Shown here: in pieces, positions 9,130 through 19,075 of the stretch
Layout: every line of letters starts with the position of its first letter
Numbering within the stretch: position 1 is the first letter of the stretch
Origin: Desulfovibrio sp.
GTDB lineage: Bacteria > Desulfobacterota > Desulfovibrionia > Desulfovibrionales > Desulfovibrionaceae
Length of the DNA: 50,694 bases
Assembly (NCBI GenBank): GCA_017454325.1
Contig: JAFTDG010000024.1
Coordinates: 1-50,694, forward strand
Direction of reading: 5' to 3'
Notes under the pieces: model-generated
What the model was told of the DNA's origin: nothing
Seen by the model: the letters and a program-made list of their open reading frames with translations, nothing else
Databases searched by the model: none
Program-made: the position numbers and the translations under genes

Positions 9130-10527
9130 GTGCAGGAGAGAGGCAGAGCCATTGTGCGTAAACTTGCAGATAGCATTGACCGTTGGAAAGCTGGCGTCAG
9201 GCGACGTGTGGCCACTGTCAGGGCTGCCCCCCGCGAAGAACTGTGGCATGGCTGCCTGTTCTGGTCGTTCTGGCTTTCCCTGGCCAGTTTCCCCGTAGGT
9301 TATGGCGCCCGGGAAGTGCTGCCCCTGGTAAGTCTTGTCTTTCTGGTGCTGTATTACCGGGAAGCATGGCCACGCAGTGTACTTGCCAGGTTGCGTGTGC
9401 GCCCCTTGTTCTATTGCCTGTGGGGAATGGTTGCCATTGGCGTCTTGCTTTCAGAACATGTGTGGGTATCTCTGCTGCATGCAGGAACGGGCATTAACAA
9501 GGGTTTTATTCTGCCCTTCATTGCCATGGAGTGCGTGCGCGACGAAAAAAGTCTGTGCCGTCTGGTTTGGGCCAGTGTGCTGGCCTGTTTCTGGGAGGGC
9601 CTGGATGGCCTGTACCAAGCTATAACCGGGGCAGATATCATCTTCGGCTATACCCGAAATGGGGGCAGGCTTACGGGCAGCCTTGGCGATTATACTGTGG
9701 GTAACTATATTGCCCTGGCGCTGATTCCCGCGTTTTCTCTCTGGTTTATACTACGCCGGGCCTTGTCGCCGGCAGCGACTGCTCTGCTGTGGTTTGCCGC
9801 GCTTTGGCCTGCGTTCTTTCTTCTGGCAGGTGCGTCCAGTCGCAGCGGAGCACTGGCCGTAGCTGCTGCTGTGGGGCTGTGGGCTGTGCTGCGTAGCGGC
9901 GCTGCCCCAGGCAAACGCATGCTCGCTTCGTTGTGTGGGGGGGGCGCAGTGCTTCTTGCCGTTCTGGCATTGCAAGGACGTTTTGACTTGCAGGCCGTGG
10001 AGAACGACGGCCGGTGGAGCCTTTGGCGTCTTGGCTGGAGTGTCTTTCTGGAGCATCCCTGGTTTGGCGCCGGGGCTGGTCGCTACAATGAGGCATTCCG
10101 GGCACTGGGGCTTGTGCCGGCACAGGACGAAATAACCATCAGCCATCCCCACAATCTTTATCTGGACATGCTTTATGCCCATGGCCTGGTGGGTTTCACT
10201 CTGGGCATGATTTTTCTGCTGGGCTTTTTGTGGTGGGGCTGGCAGCATATCCGGCCAAAGCTGCTTGCAGAAACGGCGCAGGGGCATGGCTGCATATACT
10301 GGCGGCTGGCGGCCTGGTTCTGGATTGGCTTTGCCGGGTGGCTGGTCAACGGCATTTTTGGACACGATTTTTACCGTATCTGGTGGCTGGCCCTAGCCAT
10401 GAGCCATCTGGGAATCATGATCGGGGCCGTGGTCAACGGGCCGGAGGTGGCGTCAGACGCCGGGAGCAGTGCAAAATCTGTTCATGGTACTATTGCGAAA
10501 AGCTGCGAGGCAACTATACCTGACTAA
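9130..10527 (+). CDS. O-antigen ligase family membrane protein
   Basis: A polytopic inner-membrane protein of about 465 residues with some ten hydrophobic segments. The C-terminal half holds the Wzy/WaaL-type signature SHPHNLYLDMLYAHGLVGF, preceded by WFGAGAGRYNEAFRALG, which forms the large periplasmic loop of O-antigen ligases. Such proteins transfer polymerised O-antigen to lipid A-core or polymerise surface glycans; which of these applies cannot be told. The GTG at 9130 is chosen because GGAAGGGAGG sits about six bases upstream. A TTG at 9079 or ATG at 9103 in the same frame lack such a site. It stands alone, divergent from the ABC operon and eight bases from the convergent ychF. Confidence 0.85.
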   Translation: MQERGRAIVRKLADSIDRWKAGVRRRVATVRAAPREELWHGCLFWSFWLSLASFPVGYGAREVLPLVSLVFLVLYYREAWPRSVLARLRVRPLFYCLWGMVAIGVLLSEHVWVSLLHAGTGINKGFILPFIAMECVRDEKSLCRLVWASVLACFWEGLDGLYQAITGADIIFGYTRNGGRLTGSLGDYTVGNYIALALIPAFSLWFILRRALSPAATALLWFAALWPAFFLLAGASSRSGALAVAAAVGLWAVLRSGAAPGKRMLASLCGGGAVLLAVLALQGRFDLQAVENDGRWSLWRLGWSVFLEHPWFGAGAGRYNEAFRALGLVPAQDEITISHPHNLYLDMLYAHGLVGFTLGMIFLLGFLWWGWQHIRPKLLAETAQGHGCIYWRLAAWFWIGFAGWLVNGIFGHDFYRIWWLALAMSHLGIMIGAVVNGPEVASDAGSSAKSVHGTIAKSCEATIPD

Positions 10528-10534
10528 ACCGCAC

Positions 10535-11635
10535 CTATACGTTAAACAAAAAGTGCATCACGTCGCCGTCGTTGACCACATAGTCCTTGCCTTCCACACG
10601 CAGCACACCGTCGGCTCGGCAGGCGGCCTCATTTTCGTGGCGCATGTATTCATCGTAGGCAATGACTTCAGCGCGGATGAAGCCACGTTCAAAGTCTGTG
10701 TGGATGACGCCCGCAGCCTGCGGAGCTTTCCACCCTTTGTGGATCGTCCAGGCCCGCACTTCATCCGGCCCGGCGGTGAAGTAACTGCACAAACCCAGGG
10801 TGTCGTAGCCCACGCGGATAATGCGCACAAGACCACTTTCTTCAATGCCGTAGGAAGCCAGCATTTCCGTCTGTTCCTCATCGGAAAGCCCCTGTAGCTC
10901 TTCCTCCAGCTTGGCACAGATGCGGGCAAAACCTGCCTGTCGCCCTGCAGCGAAGCTCTCCAGTTCAGAGGAGAAAGCATTACCATCGACCACAGCGGCC
11001 TCATCCACATTGGCACAGTAGATGACGGGTTTGGCAGTGAGCAATCCCAGCTCCCGCCAGGCAGCCAGGAAGGCTTCGTTGTCCGGCAGTACAAACTCAC
11101 GCGCCGGTTGCCCGGCATTCAACGTGTTGCGCAGCTCTTGCATAATCTCAGCGGCAGCCTTGGCGTCTTTGCTGCCCTTGGCCATCTTCTGGAGTTTTTC
11201 CAGCCGTCGTTCCACACTCTGCAGGTCAGCCAGCAGCAATTCCGTTTCAATGGTTTCTACATCGCGGAGAGGATTGACGTTGCCGTCCACGTGAGTGATG
11301 TTGCCATCTTCAAAGCAGCGCACCACATGCACAATGGCTGCGCATTCCCGAATATTGCCCAGAAACTGGTTGCCCAGGCCTTCGCCCTTGCTGGCTCCGC
11401 GCACAAGACCGGCAATATCGATAAAGTCCACGCTGGCGTAGATGGTTTTTTTCGGTTTGGCCTTGGTGGTCAGGGCGTCTACGCGTGCATCCGGCACGGC
11501 CACGGTGGCCTTATTGGGCTCAATGGTGCAGAAGGGGTAGTTGGCAGCCTGCGCATTCTGCGCCTTGGTCAGGGCATTGAACAGCGTGGACTTGCCCACA
11601 TTGGGCAGCCCGACAATACCTATGCTGAGCGACAT
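10535..11635 (-). CDS. ychF: Ribosome-associated ATPase YchF (Obg family)
   Basis: A 366-residue cytosolic P-loop protein that binds ribosomes and, unlike most Obg relatives, prefers ATP. The G1 motif is [16 protein letters not shown]3 lies in [23 protein letters not shown], and the altered G4 motif is NVDE in place of NKxD, the basis of the ATP preference. A helical hairpin spans about residues 130-190. The C-terminal TGS domain ends with [19 protein letters not shown], the canonical YchF tail. It is monocistronic, with a 127-base gap to the FlgO-like gene upstream on the same strand. Length is normal. Confidence 0.97.
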   Translation of the reverse strand: MSLSIGIVGLPNVGKSTLFNALTKAQNAQAANYPFCTIEPNKATVAVPDARVDALTTKAKPKKTIYASVDFIDIAGLVRGASKGEGLGNQFLGNIRECAAIVHVVRCFEDGNITHVDGNVNPLRDVETIETELLLADLQSVERRLEKLQKMAKGSKDAKAAAEIMQELRNTLNAGQPAREFVLPDNEAFLAAWRELGLLTAKPVIYCANVDEAAVVDGNAFSSELESFAAGRQAGFARICAKLEEELQGLSDEEQTEMLASYGIEESGLVRIIRVGYDTLGLCSYFTAGPDEVRAWTIHKGWKAPQAAGVIHTDFERGFIRAEVIAYDEYMRHENEAACRADGVLRVEGKDYVVNDGDVMHFLFNV

Positions 11636-11762
11636 GGTAGATCCTCATTATGCTGGCATGGCGGGGCAAGGCGCCAATGGCACACAGACGCCATGATAAA
11701 AGTAACGCGCAGTCAAAATGACAGCGCGTGTGGTTATAAACGCAATGTGCTGGAGAGGCAAG

Positions 11763-12404
11763 CTATTGCAGACGTGTGGTGGGCGGCGGCACGATGCTGC
11801 CATTGCCGCTCATTGTGCCATTGAGAGACTTTTCACGCAGGAGAGGGCGTAAATCATCTGTGATGGGAACAGTGGCCGAGCTCATGGCCAGCACTTCGTT
11901 GCCCGGCGTATGGATGAGCCGGATGTTGAAGCGAACCTGTTTGGGGGTGATGACATAGGTGCCAGCCATGATGGCCTGACTGGTGGCAGTGGTAGTGAGC
12001 AATTTGCGCACATCACGTGTGAGCAGAAACTCACCCCGTTTCTTGTCAAAGCGGATGTCCCGCCCCTTACGTAATTCCTGAAAACGATAGCCCATGTCCA
12101 TGAGTTTTGTGGAGATTTCTTCCATCATCTGGCGGGCCAGAGGACATGCCTGTTCAAGATCATTGATGTTGACCGGTGTGGTGCCCATGATCATGATGTG
12201 TGCGCGGGCCAGCTTTTTGCGGTTTCGGGCAGACGTGTTGGGATCGTTCCCCGCATAGCGCATCATGAGCTGGTCATCCAGCTGGTCGGCAATATCATCT
12301 GCAGCATTGGGCACATTGCCACCGCCGATGCCGAGAAAGGCTGCCGCCGTCAGGGGAATTAACAGTGCGATAAGTACAAGAATGGTGATAATAATACGGT
12401 TCAT
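11763..12404 (-). CDS. FlgO-like exported envelope protein
   Basis: A 213-residue protein with an N-terminal hydrophobic signal (MNRIIITILVLIALLIPLTAAA) and no lipobox cysteine. The segment from about 85 to 190 (LARQMMEEISTKLMDMGY, LLTRDVRKLL, QAIMAGTYVITPKQVRFNIRL, LAMSSATVPI) fits the FlgO domain found in outer-membrane proteins linked to flagellar function in Vibrio. The end is rich in Gly, Ser and Pro. It is the third gene of a minus-strand set with a small exported protein and another FlgO-like lipoprotein. No flagellar genes lie nearby, so a flagellar role is only an inference from the family. Confidence 0.7.
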   Translation of the reverse strand: MNRIIITILVLIALLIPLTAAAFLGIGGGNVPNAADDIADQLDDQLMMRYAGNDPNTSARNRKKLARAHIMIMGTTPVNINDLEQACPLARQMMEEISTKLMDMGYRFQELRKGRDIRFDKKRGEFLLTRDVRKLLTTTATSQAIMAGTYVITPKQVRFNIRLIHTPGNEVLAMSSATVPITDDLRPLLREKSLNGTMSGNGSIVPPPTTRLQ

Positions 12405-12433
12405 GAAAAACTCCCGGCTTCTTGTACACCTAT

Positions 12434-12796
12434 TCAGCGCATGGTGCGCAGCAACAGCTCCACGCCATCCAATTCTTGTTTAAGTATATGGATTGTCCTG
12501 TCATCAGTGCAAATGGACAGTGCCTGCAGGTACCGTTGCCGGGCAAGCTCATAACGTCCGGCACTGCGAAATTTTCGGGCTTCTTTAAGATAGCCCAGAC
12601 TATATGAATTCGCACTGGAATAGGAATGCTGACTCCTGGAGTCCCATTGTTCCTGAAATGTCCTGTCATTGCTGTCATAGCTTGAGAGAGAGTCTGCCCT
12701 GGCCAAGGTGGCAGCAAAAAAACAGGAGGAAATCAATGCCGTCACCATTGCAGCAGAACGTATGCTAAATCTTGTATTCATGCCATACCCCGGCAT
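12434..12796 (-). CDS. Small exported protein of the FlgO-like cluster
   Basis: A 120-residue protein with an N-terminal signal (MPGYGMNTRFSIRSAAMVTA, hydrophobic through about residue 34, cleavage near ARA-DS). The remainder is polar and Ser/Tyr-rich, then holds one TPR-like helix pair (EARKFRSAGRYELARQRYLQAL). The start at 12796 is supported by GGGGAGG five to six bases upstream; that ribosome site spans the stop codon of the preceding lipoprotein gene, so the two are translationally coupled. No family is recognised with confidence. Placed between two FlgO-like genes, it may be a partner in the same envelope complex. Confidence 0.7.
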   Translation of the reverse strand: MPGYGMNTRFSIRSAAMVTALISSCFFAATLARADSLSSYDSNDRTFQEQWDSRSQHSYSSANSYSLGYLKEARKFRSAGRYELARQRYLQALSICTDDRTIHILKQELDGVELLLRTMR

Positions 12797-12799
12797 TGT

Positions 12800-13522
12800 T
12801 TACCTCCCCTGCTGTATGCGCATGGAGCCACTGCCGATGGAAGCGGCAGGCGTGTACAGACCGGTGAGGGGATCATTACTGTCAAGGGTGCGTGTGCCAT
12901 GGCCGGCGTTTCTGTTGCTGCTGCCCAAATGGACGCCCGAACCGCTTTGGGGCTTTGGAGGAGCTGTGGGCGCGTCAGACTTGGCCATGCGTGCAATGAT
13001 GGGCGTATTAACCAGAACAAGCTGTCCCGTGCGCATGACAAGACCGTCACTGGCACGTACCAGGCGGGCATTCACAAAGGTGGCGTCGGCATCCACATAA
13101 TACGTACCTACGACGAGAGCTGCCCATTTTTGTCCTGTGGTAGGCACGAGCTGATTTGCGGCAAGCGCCAGGTCATCCCTTCCTCCCTGCACGGAGATGG
13201 TGCCATTCAGGCGGTATTCGCGTGTGGGGAAACCCCGCTGGTTGAACTCGTAAAACAGCGATTCAGCCATGAGTCTACCCAGGGGGGATGTGCGCGAAGT
13301 GTTGTTCTGGTCCACAAAGGCTGTTGGCATGGCCACAAAACCCTGAAGTGCGTCGTTGGGCATGGTGGCCAGCATCTGGTCCGCCAGTTCCCGGCTTTTT
13401 AACTTCAGCTCCACGGCATCCGTGTAGCCTGGAGAAAGTGCCGAAGGCCCTTTTGGCGAACAGGCAGGCAACAGAAAGAGCAATAACGCGCAGAGCAAAA
13501 GATAGCGCGGCAATATTGGCAT
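12800..13522 (-). CDS. FlgO family lipoprotein
   Basis: A 240-residue lipoprotein: signal MPILPRYLLLCALLLFLLPAC with the lipobox LPAC placing the lipidated Cys at residue 21. The domain that follows (LKSRELADQMLATMPNDALQG, LGRLMAESLFYEFNQRGF, ALVVGTYYVDADATFVNARLV, GLVMRTGQLVL) matches the FlgO layout: a two-helix start, a glycine-turn strand (GTYYVD) and paired strands. The C-terminal 60 residues are low complexity (Pro, Ser, Gly, Asn). An in-frame upstream Met would push the signal more than 30 residues inward, so 13522 is preferred. First gene of the three-gene cluster, divergent from ispG. Confidence 0.75.
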   Translation of the reverse strand: MPILPRYLLLCALLLFLLPACSPKGPSALSPGYTDAVELKLKSRELADQMLATMPNDALQGFVAMPTAFVDQNNTSRTSPLGRLMAESLFYEFNQRGFPTREYRLNGTISVQGGRDDLALAANQLVPTTGQKWAALVVGTYYVDADATFVNARLVRASDGLVMRTGQLVLVNTPIIARMAKSDAPTAPPKPQSGSGVHLGSSNRNAGHGTRTLDSNDPLTGLYTPAASIGSGSMRIQQGR

Positions 13523-13807
13523 AGCAACCCCAATAGCGTTGGCGAGGCACAGTCGTGTACCCATTAAGACTAAGCACACATCTGACAACTTCTTCATAAC
13601 GTGTATCGTCACCCCGAGCAAAATCTTGAGAGTTTGTCGGGAAAATTTGGCCGCATATGGCCCCGGTTGTATTTATGCAAGATATATTCCATAAAAATGA
13701 TATGTCTGACCAGGGTTGCACATTCACTTGGCTTGTGTGTTGAAATGGCATACAAGACTGCGGCAAGCGGCTTCAGCATTGCCTATGCCTCATGCCGAGG
13801 AGACTCT

Positions 13808-14875
13808 ATGCGGAAAAGTAAGACCCGTACCATTCGGCTTGGCACCCTCCTTATTGGTGGGGGAGCTCCTGTGATGGTGCAAAGTATGACCAATACGGAT
13901 ACCCGTGACATCCAAGCCACACTTGCGCAGATTGAGCGGCTGGCGGCCCGTGGCTGTGAGGCTGTGCGCCTGGCTGTGCCGGATGCTGCTGCTGTTACTG
14001 CGCTTGCGGCGATCCGCAAGAATACCAGTCTGCCTCTTATTGCAGATATTCATTTTGATTATCGTCTGGCTGTGGCTGCAGTGGAGGCTGGTGTGGAGGG
14101 ACTGCGCATCAATCCAGGCAACATCGGTTCACGCGAGCATGTGCATCGTGTGGTGGATGCGGCAAAGGCACACAGAGCCGTAATCCGTATTGGGGTCAAT
14201 TCCGGCTCGGTGGAGAAGCCCTTGCTGGAAAAATATGGTGGTCCCTGTCCTGAAGCCTTGGTGGAAAGTGCCCTCGGCCATGTGCGAATGCTGGAAGAAC
14301 GCGGATTTTATGACACCAAAATTTCCTTGAAGTCGTCTTCGGTGCTGCATACCATCGCTGCATACCGTAAACTGGCAGCGGTCTGTGAGTATCCGTTGCA
14401 CATCGGTGTTACCGAGGCGGGTGGGCTTATGCGCGGTACGGTGAAATCTGCTGTGGGGCTGGGCATATTGCTGCATGAGGGCATAGGCGACACCCTGCGC
14501 GTTTCGCTTACTGCTGATCCGGCCGAGGAAGTGACCGTGGCCTGGGAGATTCTACGCGCCTTGGGATTGCGCTCGCGTGGTCCGGAAATCATTTCCTGCC
14601 CCACCTGTGGACGCACAGAAATCGACCTGTTTGCCCTGACGCGCGCCGTGGAAGAACGCCTGGCCGAGTCTACGGCAGATATCAAGGTGGCTGTCATGGG
14701 ATGTGTGGTCAATGGTCCAGGAGAGGCCCGCGAGGCCGATTTGGGCCTGGCAGGTGGCCGGGATAAGGGCATTATTTTTCGCAAGGGCGAGGTCATCCGC
14801 TCGGTCAGGGGGCAGGAAGCCTTGCTGTTGGCCTTTATGGAAGAATTGCAACAACTGCTCAATACAAAGGAATGA
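13808..14875 (+). CDS. ispG: 4-hydroxy-3-methylbut-2-en-1-yl diphosphate synthase IspG
   Basis: IspG carries out the penultimate step of the MEP isoprenoid route, reductively opening MEcPP to HMBPP with a [4Fe-4S] cluster. The 355-residue protein begins [20 protein letters not shown] and shows [12 protein letters not shown], the barrel segments [12 protein letters not shown] and LRINPGNIG, and IGVTEAGG. The cluster ligands are Cys264 and Cys267 ([11 protein letters not shown]), Cys299 and Glu306 ([10 protein letters not shown]). It is the short bacterial form without the plant insert. The ATG at 13808 has GAGGAG upstream, so longer in-frame extensions to 13601 are rejected. It heads a coupled operon with proS. 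Confidence 0.97.
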   Translation: MRKSKTRTIRLGTLLIGGGAPVMVQSMTNTDTRDIQATLAQIERLAARGCEAVRLAVPDAAAVTALAAIRKNTSLPLIADIHFDYRLAVAAVEAGVEGLRINPGNIGSREHVHRVVDAAKAHRAVIRIGVNSGSVEKPLLEKYGGPCPEALVESALGHVRMLEERGFYDTKISLKSSSVLHTIAAYRKLAAVCEYPLHIGVTEAGGLMRGTVKSAVGLGILLHEGIGDTLRVSLTADPAEEVTVAWEILRALGLRSRGPEIISCPTCGRTEIDLFALTRAVEERLAESTADIKVAVMGCVVNGPGEAREADLGLAGGRDKGIIFRKGEVIRSVRGQEALLLAFMEELQQLLNTKE

Positions 14876-14880
14876 TACCC

Positions 14881-16617
14881 ATGCGTTTCAGCCAGTGTTA
14901 TATCCCTACTCTCAAGGAAACCCCGGCTGAGGCCGAGGTGATCAGCCATAAGCTTTTGCTGCGCGCCGGCATGGTGCGCAAGCTAACCAGCGGTATGTAT
15001 ACGTATCTGCCGCTGGGGCTGCGCGTACTGGAAAAGATCAGCAAGGTCATCCGCGAAGAGATGGCCGTTGCCGGATATCAGGAAGTGCTCATGCCCATGG
15101 TGCAGCCCGCAGACCTGTGGAAGGAGTCCGGCCGCTGGGAGCATTATGGCAAGGAGCTGCTGCGCTTCAGAGATCGCAATGACCGTGAGTACTGTTTGGG
15201 GCCTACACATGAAGAGGTCATTACCGACTTGGTACGCGGCGAGGTGAAGTCCTACCGCCAATTGCCCATACGCCTTTTTCAGATTCAAACCAAATTCCGT
15301 GATGAAATTCGTCCGCGTTTCGGCCTCATGCGTGGGCGCGAGTTCGTCATGAAGGATGGCTACTCCTTTGACGCCAATGCAGTTGGCGCTGAAAAAAGCT
15401 ATTGGGAATGTCATGCGGCCTACAAGCGTATTTTTCAGAGGCTTGGTCTGCGGTTCCGCCCGGTAGAGGCGGATTCCGGATCCATCGGCGGCAATTTTTC
15501 CCATGAGTTTATGGTACTTGCCGATGCCGGAGAAGATACCATTGCCTTCTGTCATGACTGTGACTATGCAGCCAATGTGGAACGCGCTGAAGTGCGTTAT
15601 CAGGCTTCTGAAACAAAGGGTGATTATACCTGCCCTTCCATAGAACGGGTGGCCACGCCAGGTGCGCATACGGTGGAGGAAGTCTCGGCCATGCTGGGCG
15701 TACCTGCCGCTGCTATTGTCAAGACCATGCTGTTTTTGGCGGATGGCAAACCCGTGGCAGTACTGGTGCGCGGCGACCGTGAAGTCAACGATGTGAAGCT
15801 CAAGAATGTGTGCAATGCGCAGGAGGTGCATCTGGCTGATGGCGATACCGTCATGGCACTGACACATGCCCCTGTCGGTTTTGCCGGGCCGGTTGGCCTT
15901 GCAATTCCCGTCTATGCTGACAATGAGCTTAGAGATGGCGTGGATTATGTAACCGGAGCCAATGCCCAGGACTCCCATTGCATGCATGTGGATCTTAATC
16001 GCGACGTCACAGTGACAGCCTGGGCTGATCTTCGTATGATAACCGCACATGATGCTTGCCCGCGTTGCGGTGGGCATCTGGAACTCACACGCGGCATTGA
16101 GGTGGGGCATGTCTTTATGCTGGGTTGCAAGTACAGTGATGCCATGCACGCCACCTATCTGGACGAGAACGGCCGGGAACAGACGATGATCATGGGCTGC
16201 TACGGTATTGGCGTGTCTCGTGTAGCTGCGGCGGCCATTGAACAGAATCACGACGAACAGGGTATTGTTTTTCCCCCGGCCATTGCTCCTGCTGACTGCG
16301 TGCTGCTTAACCTTGATCCCCGCAATGATGCAGTGAACGCTATGGTGGAAGATCTTTATGCCCGCCTGTGGCATATGGGGGTGGAGGTGCTTTTGGACGA
16401 CCGAGAAGAGAGACCAGGTGTGAAGTTTAAGGATGCCGACCTGTTGGGCATACCCATGCAGCTGGTGGTTGGCGGCAAGAGTCTGGCTCGGGGGGTTGTG
16501 GAATGTAAGGACCGCCGCAGTGGCCAAAAGGGAGAGTTGCCTATTGACGATCTGCCGGCGTCCTTTTCTGCCTGGGCGGCACGTGTGCGTGCCGGTTGGG
16601 AAGCACAGCAGGCCTGA
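14881..16617 (+). CDS. proS: Prolyl-tRNA synthetase (bacterial type with editing domain)
   Basis: A 578-residue cytoplasmic enzyme that charges tRNA-Pro. The typical beginning ([19 protein letters not shown]) identifies the ATG at 14881, eight bases after AAAGGA. The other ATG at 14872 overlaps the ispG stop and is too close to that site. Class II motifs are seen in [20 protein letters not shown], motif 2 in [23 protein letters not shown], and motif 3 in [17 protein letters not shown]. Between them, about residues 230-390, lies the INS editing domain ([31 protein letters not shown]). The anticodon-binding domain closes the protein. All parts appear intact. Confidence 0.97.
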   Translation: MRFSQCYIPTLKETPAEAEVISHKLLLRAGMVRKLTSGMYTYLPLGLRVLEKISKVIREEMAVAGYQEVLMPMVQPADLWKESGRWEHYGKELLRFRDRNDREYCLGPTHEEVITDLVRGEVKSYRQLPIRLFQIQTKFRDEIRPRFGLMRGREFVMKDGYSFDANAVGAEKSYWECHAAYKRIFQRLGLRFRPVEADSGSIGGNFSHEFMVLADAGEDTIAFCHDCDYAANVERAEVRYQASETKGDYTCPSIERVATPGAHTVEEVSAMLGVPAAAIVKTMLFLADGKPVAVLVRGDREVNDVKLKNVCNAQEVHLADGDTVMALTHAPVGFAGPVGLAIPVYADNELRDGVDYVTGANAQDSHCMHVDLNRDVTVTAWADLRMITAHDACPRCGGHLELTRGIEVGHVFMLGCKYSDAMHATYLDENGREQTMIMGCYGIGVSRVAAAAIEQNHDEQGIVFPPAIAPADCVLLNLDPRNDAVNAMVEDLYARLWHMGVEVLLDDREERPGVKFKDADLLGIPMQLVVGGKSLARGVVECKDRRSGQKGELPIDDLPASFSAWAARVRAGWEAQQA

Positions 16618-16624
16618 ACTGCAT

Positions 16625-18106
16625 ATGTTGGGCGAGGCCGCCATACTTAGCGTTCGAGAACTTACCGAGCAGCTGCGCAGACTTCTGGAAGTCAAGTTTC
16701 CCTTTGTCTGGGTGCGAGGTGAGATTTCCAATCTTTCCCGTCCCGGGTCGGGCCATATTTATTTCAGTCTCAAGGACCAGGATGCGCAGTTACAATGCGT
16801 GTGGTTTAAGCAAAAGCAGCAGATTGCCCGGCAGGGGGTTGATCCGCTTACTGGTGAAGTGCGGGAGCCCGGCACACCTTCGCCCCTAGATATGCTGCAG
16901 AATGGCCTGGATGTGCTCTGCGCTGGGCGCATTACCCTGTATGCGGCACGCGGGCAATATCAGCTAGCCGTGGAACTGCTCCAGCCGGCTGGCGAGGGCA
17001 TGTTGGCTCGGGCCTTTGAGGCGGCACGACGCAAACTGGCCGCACAGGGCTATTTCAGCCTGGAACGCAAGCGCCCACTGCCAGTTGATCCGTTGCGCGT
17101 GGCCCTGATTACCTCTCCATCAGGAGCAGCCATCCACGATTTTCTTGAACTGGCGAACAACAGAGGCAGTGGGGCACGTATTCGCCTCTTCCCCGTGGTG
17201 GTACAAGGAGAGGGAGCCACGTCTTCCCTCGTTCGTGCACTGGAAGAGGCCAATGCGCAACAGTGGGCGCAGGTGGTGGTGATTATCAGAGGGGGTGGCT
17301 CGCTTGAGGATTTATGGGCCTTCAACGAGGAACCTGTGGCACGGGCTGTATTTTCTTCCCGTCTGCCAGTGCTTGCGGGCATTGGGCACGAGGTAGATGT
17401 AACCTTGACAGACATGACGGCCGATGTGCGCGCCGCAACACCTTCGCATGCGGCACAGCTGCTGTGGCCACCGCGTGCCGAGCTCATGCAGCGTGTTGAT
17501 TCGGCAGAGACGGCTCTGCGCCGTGGCATACAGCGGTGTCTGGATATGGCCTTTGAAACGCTTGGCCATCAGGAGAGCGCTTTGCGCTGGCTTTCCCCTT
17601 TGAAGCATCAGGCCCGCCTTGCCGAGCAGCTTGTTTTATTGCAGCGCGCACTGGAACGTGCTGTTCGTCAGTGGATCGACAGGAAGGAAATCCTTTTCCG
17701 GCGGTTGGAGACATCCCGTCGGGGAGCATTTGGATTGGCCCGACTGGATGTGCTCTCTGGACGCCTGGGTATCATGTGCGCCCGTCTTGAGGCGACCATG
17801 CCCACTTTGCTGCATGCCAGGCAGCGGGAGCTTGCAACGGCACAGGAACGTCTGGGAGCAGCAGCTCGTAACTGGATGCTTGGCTGGGAGCGCCAGCTGG
17901 AAAAGCTGGCCTTACAGCTGGCAGCCGGTGACCCCATGATGCCGCTCAGACGCGGATACGCTTTGGCACGCACTGGCGGGGGCAATGTGTTGCGGTCCGT
18001 ACACGGCCTGAATGTGGGCAATGTCGTGGAAGTGCTGTTGGCCGACGGCATACTGGAAACGGTAGTCAGCCATGTACGGTCTGAACCTTTAAGGCCAGGG
18101 GAGTGA
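16625..18106 (+). CDS. xseA: Exodeoxyribonuclease VII large subunit
   Basis: A 493-residue catalytic subunit of exonuclease VII, which degrades single-stranded DNA from both ends. The N-terminal OB-fold starts LSVRELTEQLRRLLE and carries FVWVRGEISNLSRPGSGHIYFSLKD. The nuclease core shows VALITSPSGAAIHDFL, VVIIRGGGSLEDLWAFNEE and the hallmark PVLAGIGHEVDVTLTDMTAD, plus RAATPSHAAQLLWP. A long helical stretch from about residue 290 to 440 precedes the C-terminal tail (PLRRGYALA). It starts eight bases after proS; the reading frame extends further upstream but that part is proS sequence. Confidence 0.97.
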   Translation: MLGEAAILSVRELTEQLRRLLEVKFPFVWVRGEISNLSRPGSGHIYFSLKDQDAQLQCVWFKQKQQIARQGVDPLTGEVREPGTPSPLDMLQNGLDVLCAGRITLYAARGQYQLAVELLQPAGEGMLARAFEAARRKLAAQGYFSLERKRPLPVDPLRVALITSPSGAAIHDFLELANNRGSGARIRLFPVVVQGEGATSSLVRALEEANAQQWAQVVVIIRGGGSLEDLWAFNEEPVARAVFSSRLPVLAGIGHEVDVTLTDMTADVRAATPSHAAQLLWPPRAELMQRVDSAETALRRGIQRCLDMAFETLGHQESALRWLSPLKHQARLAEQLVLLQRALERAVRQWIDRKEILFRRLETSRRGAFGLARLDVLSGRLGIMCARLEATMPTLLHARQRELATAQERLGAAARNWMLGWERQLEKLALQLAAGDPMMPLRRGYALARTGGGNVLRSVHGLNVGNVVEVLLADGILETVVSHVRSEPLRPGE

Positions 18107-18109
18107 GTG

Positions 18110-19075
18110 ATGCGGTATATCAGGCATGGGTGCAGCATGGTGCTCGTTATGTGCATGGCAGTCGTTACAGCGCTGCCTGCAGCAGCACTGACACTTGAGG
18201 CTCCGAGAAAGGCTGCGCGGGGTGATGCCTTTCTGGTCTCGGTTATGAGCAACACTCCCCTGCGTTCTGTTACCTTTAGCTGGTTGGGGAAAAAACACCG
18301 TATTGCCGCCGTGCCAGTCAACATGGGTGGACAGGCCAGACCCCGTGGCGTTTCTGGCCGGCATACGCAGTGGCGTGCCTCTATTCTTCTGCCGGTACCC
18401 CTTGACTGCAAGGATAATGGCCAAAATCTGACGGCAGCGGCCCAGGTTGAATATGCTGCGGACGCAGCCGCAGCGGCTCCCATTGTGAAGCATGTGGCTT
18501 TTTATGACAAAAAACGCCCTGTGCAGAAACTCAATGTGGACAAAAAATTCGTTACTCCCCCGGCCGATCAGGCAGCGCGTATCAAGGCCGACAGGGAGCG
18601 GGTACGGTCAGCGCTGGCCAAACGCCTGGCAGAGCACTGTTGGGCCTTGCCCTTTCACAGACCTGTGCCTGACAGAGGCGTTTCCAGCCTGTTTGGTTTG
18701 AAACGCGTATTCAATGGGCAGCCGCGTGGGGTACACAAAGGGCTTGATTTGCGGGCGCCGCAGGGGCAGACAGTCACGGCCTGTGCCGACGGCATTGTAG
18801 CACTGACGGGTGATTTGTATTACTCCGGCAATGTGGTGTATATCAATCATGGCGAAGGGGTGTTTACTTCTTATCTGCATTTGTCCAAAATTCTTGTCAG
18901 GGAAGGGCAGAGAGTGCGCCGGGGCGAGACTGTGGGCCTTGTGGGCGCTACAGGCCGCGTTACAGGGCCGCACTTGCACCTTTCTCTGATAGTGCAGGGA
19001 GAATCTGTTGACCCCCAGCCTTTTTTGGCCGCACAACCCACACATGTTGAGAAAAAGCATGAGCGCCAAAACTGA
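18110..19075 (+). CDS. M23 (LytM-type) peptidoglycan endopeptidase, exported
   Basis: A 321-residue exported peptidase with signal MRYIRHGCSMVLVMCMAVVT, cleavage near PAAA-LT. An N-terminal beta-rich region (about 30-130) of Ig-like character (FLVSVMSNTPLRSVTFSWLG) leads to the M23 domain at about 195-310. Its zinc ligands lie in VHKGLDLRAP (His and Asp) and TGPHLHLSL (His-x-His). The glycine-rich strands DGIVALTGDLYYSGNVVYINHG are typical. It would cleave peptide cross-links in the periplasm. The ATG at 18110 is favoured by GGGGAG seven bases upstream over the GTG at 18107. Its 3' end overlaps xseB, so this cell-wall gene is physically wedged between the two exonuclease VII subunits. Confidence 0.93.
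   Translation: MRYIRHGCSMVLVMCMAVVTALPAAALTLEAPRKAARGDAFLVSVMSNTPLRSVTFSWLGKKHRIAAVPVNMGGQARPRGVSGRHTQWRASILLPVPLDCKDNGQNLTAAAQVEYAADAAAAAPIVKHVAFYDKKRPVQKLNVDKKFVTPPADQAARIKADRERVRSALAKRLAEHCWALPFHRPVPDRGVSSLFGLKRVFNGQPRGVHKGLDLRAPQGQTVTACADGIVALTGDLYYSGNVVYINHGEGVFTSYLHLSKILVREGQRVRRGETVGLVGATGRVTGPHLHLSLIVQGESVDPQPFLAAQPTHVEKKHERQN

Noticed and set aside
14983..16731. 582-codon open frame on the minus strand opposite proS
   Set aside because: Antisense to a complete, well-conserved prolyl-tRNA synthetase; its translation shows no family pattern.
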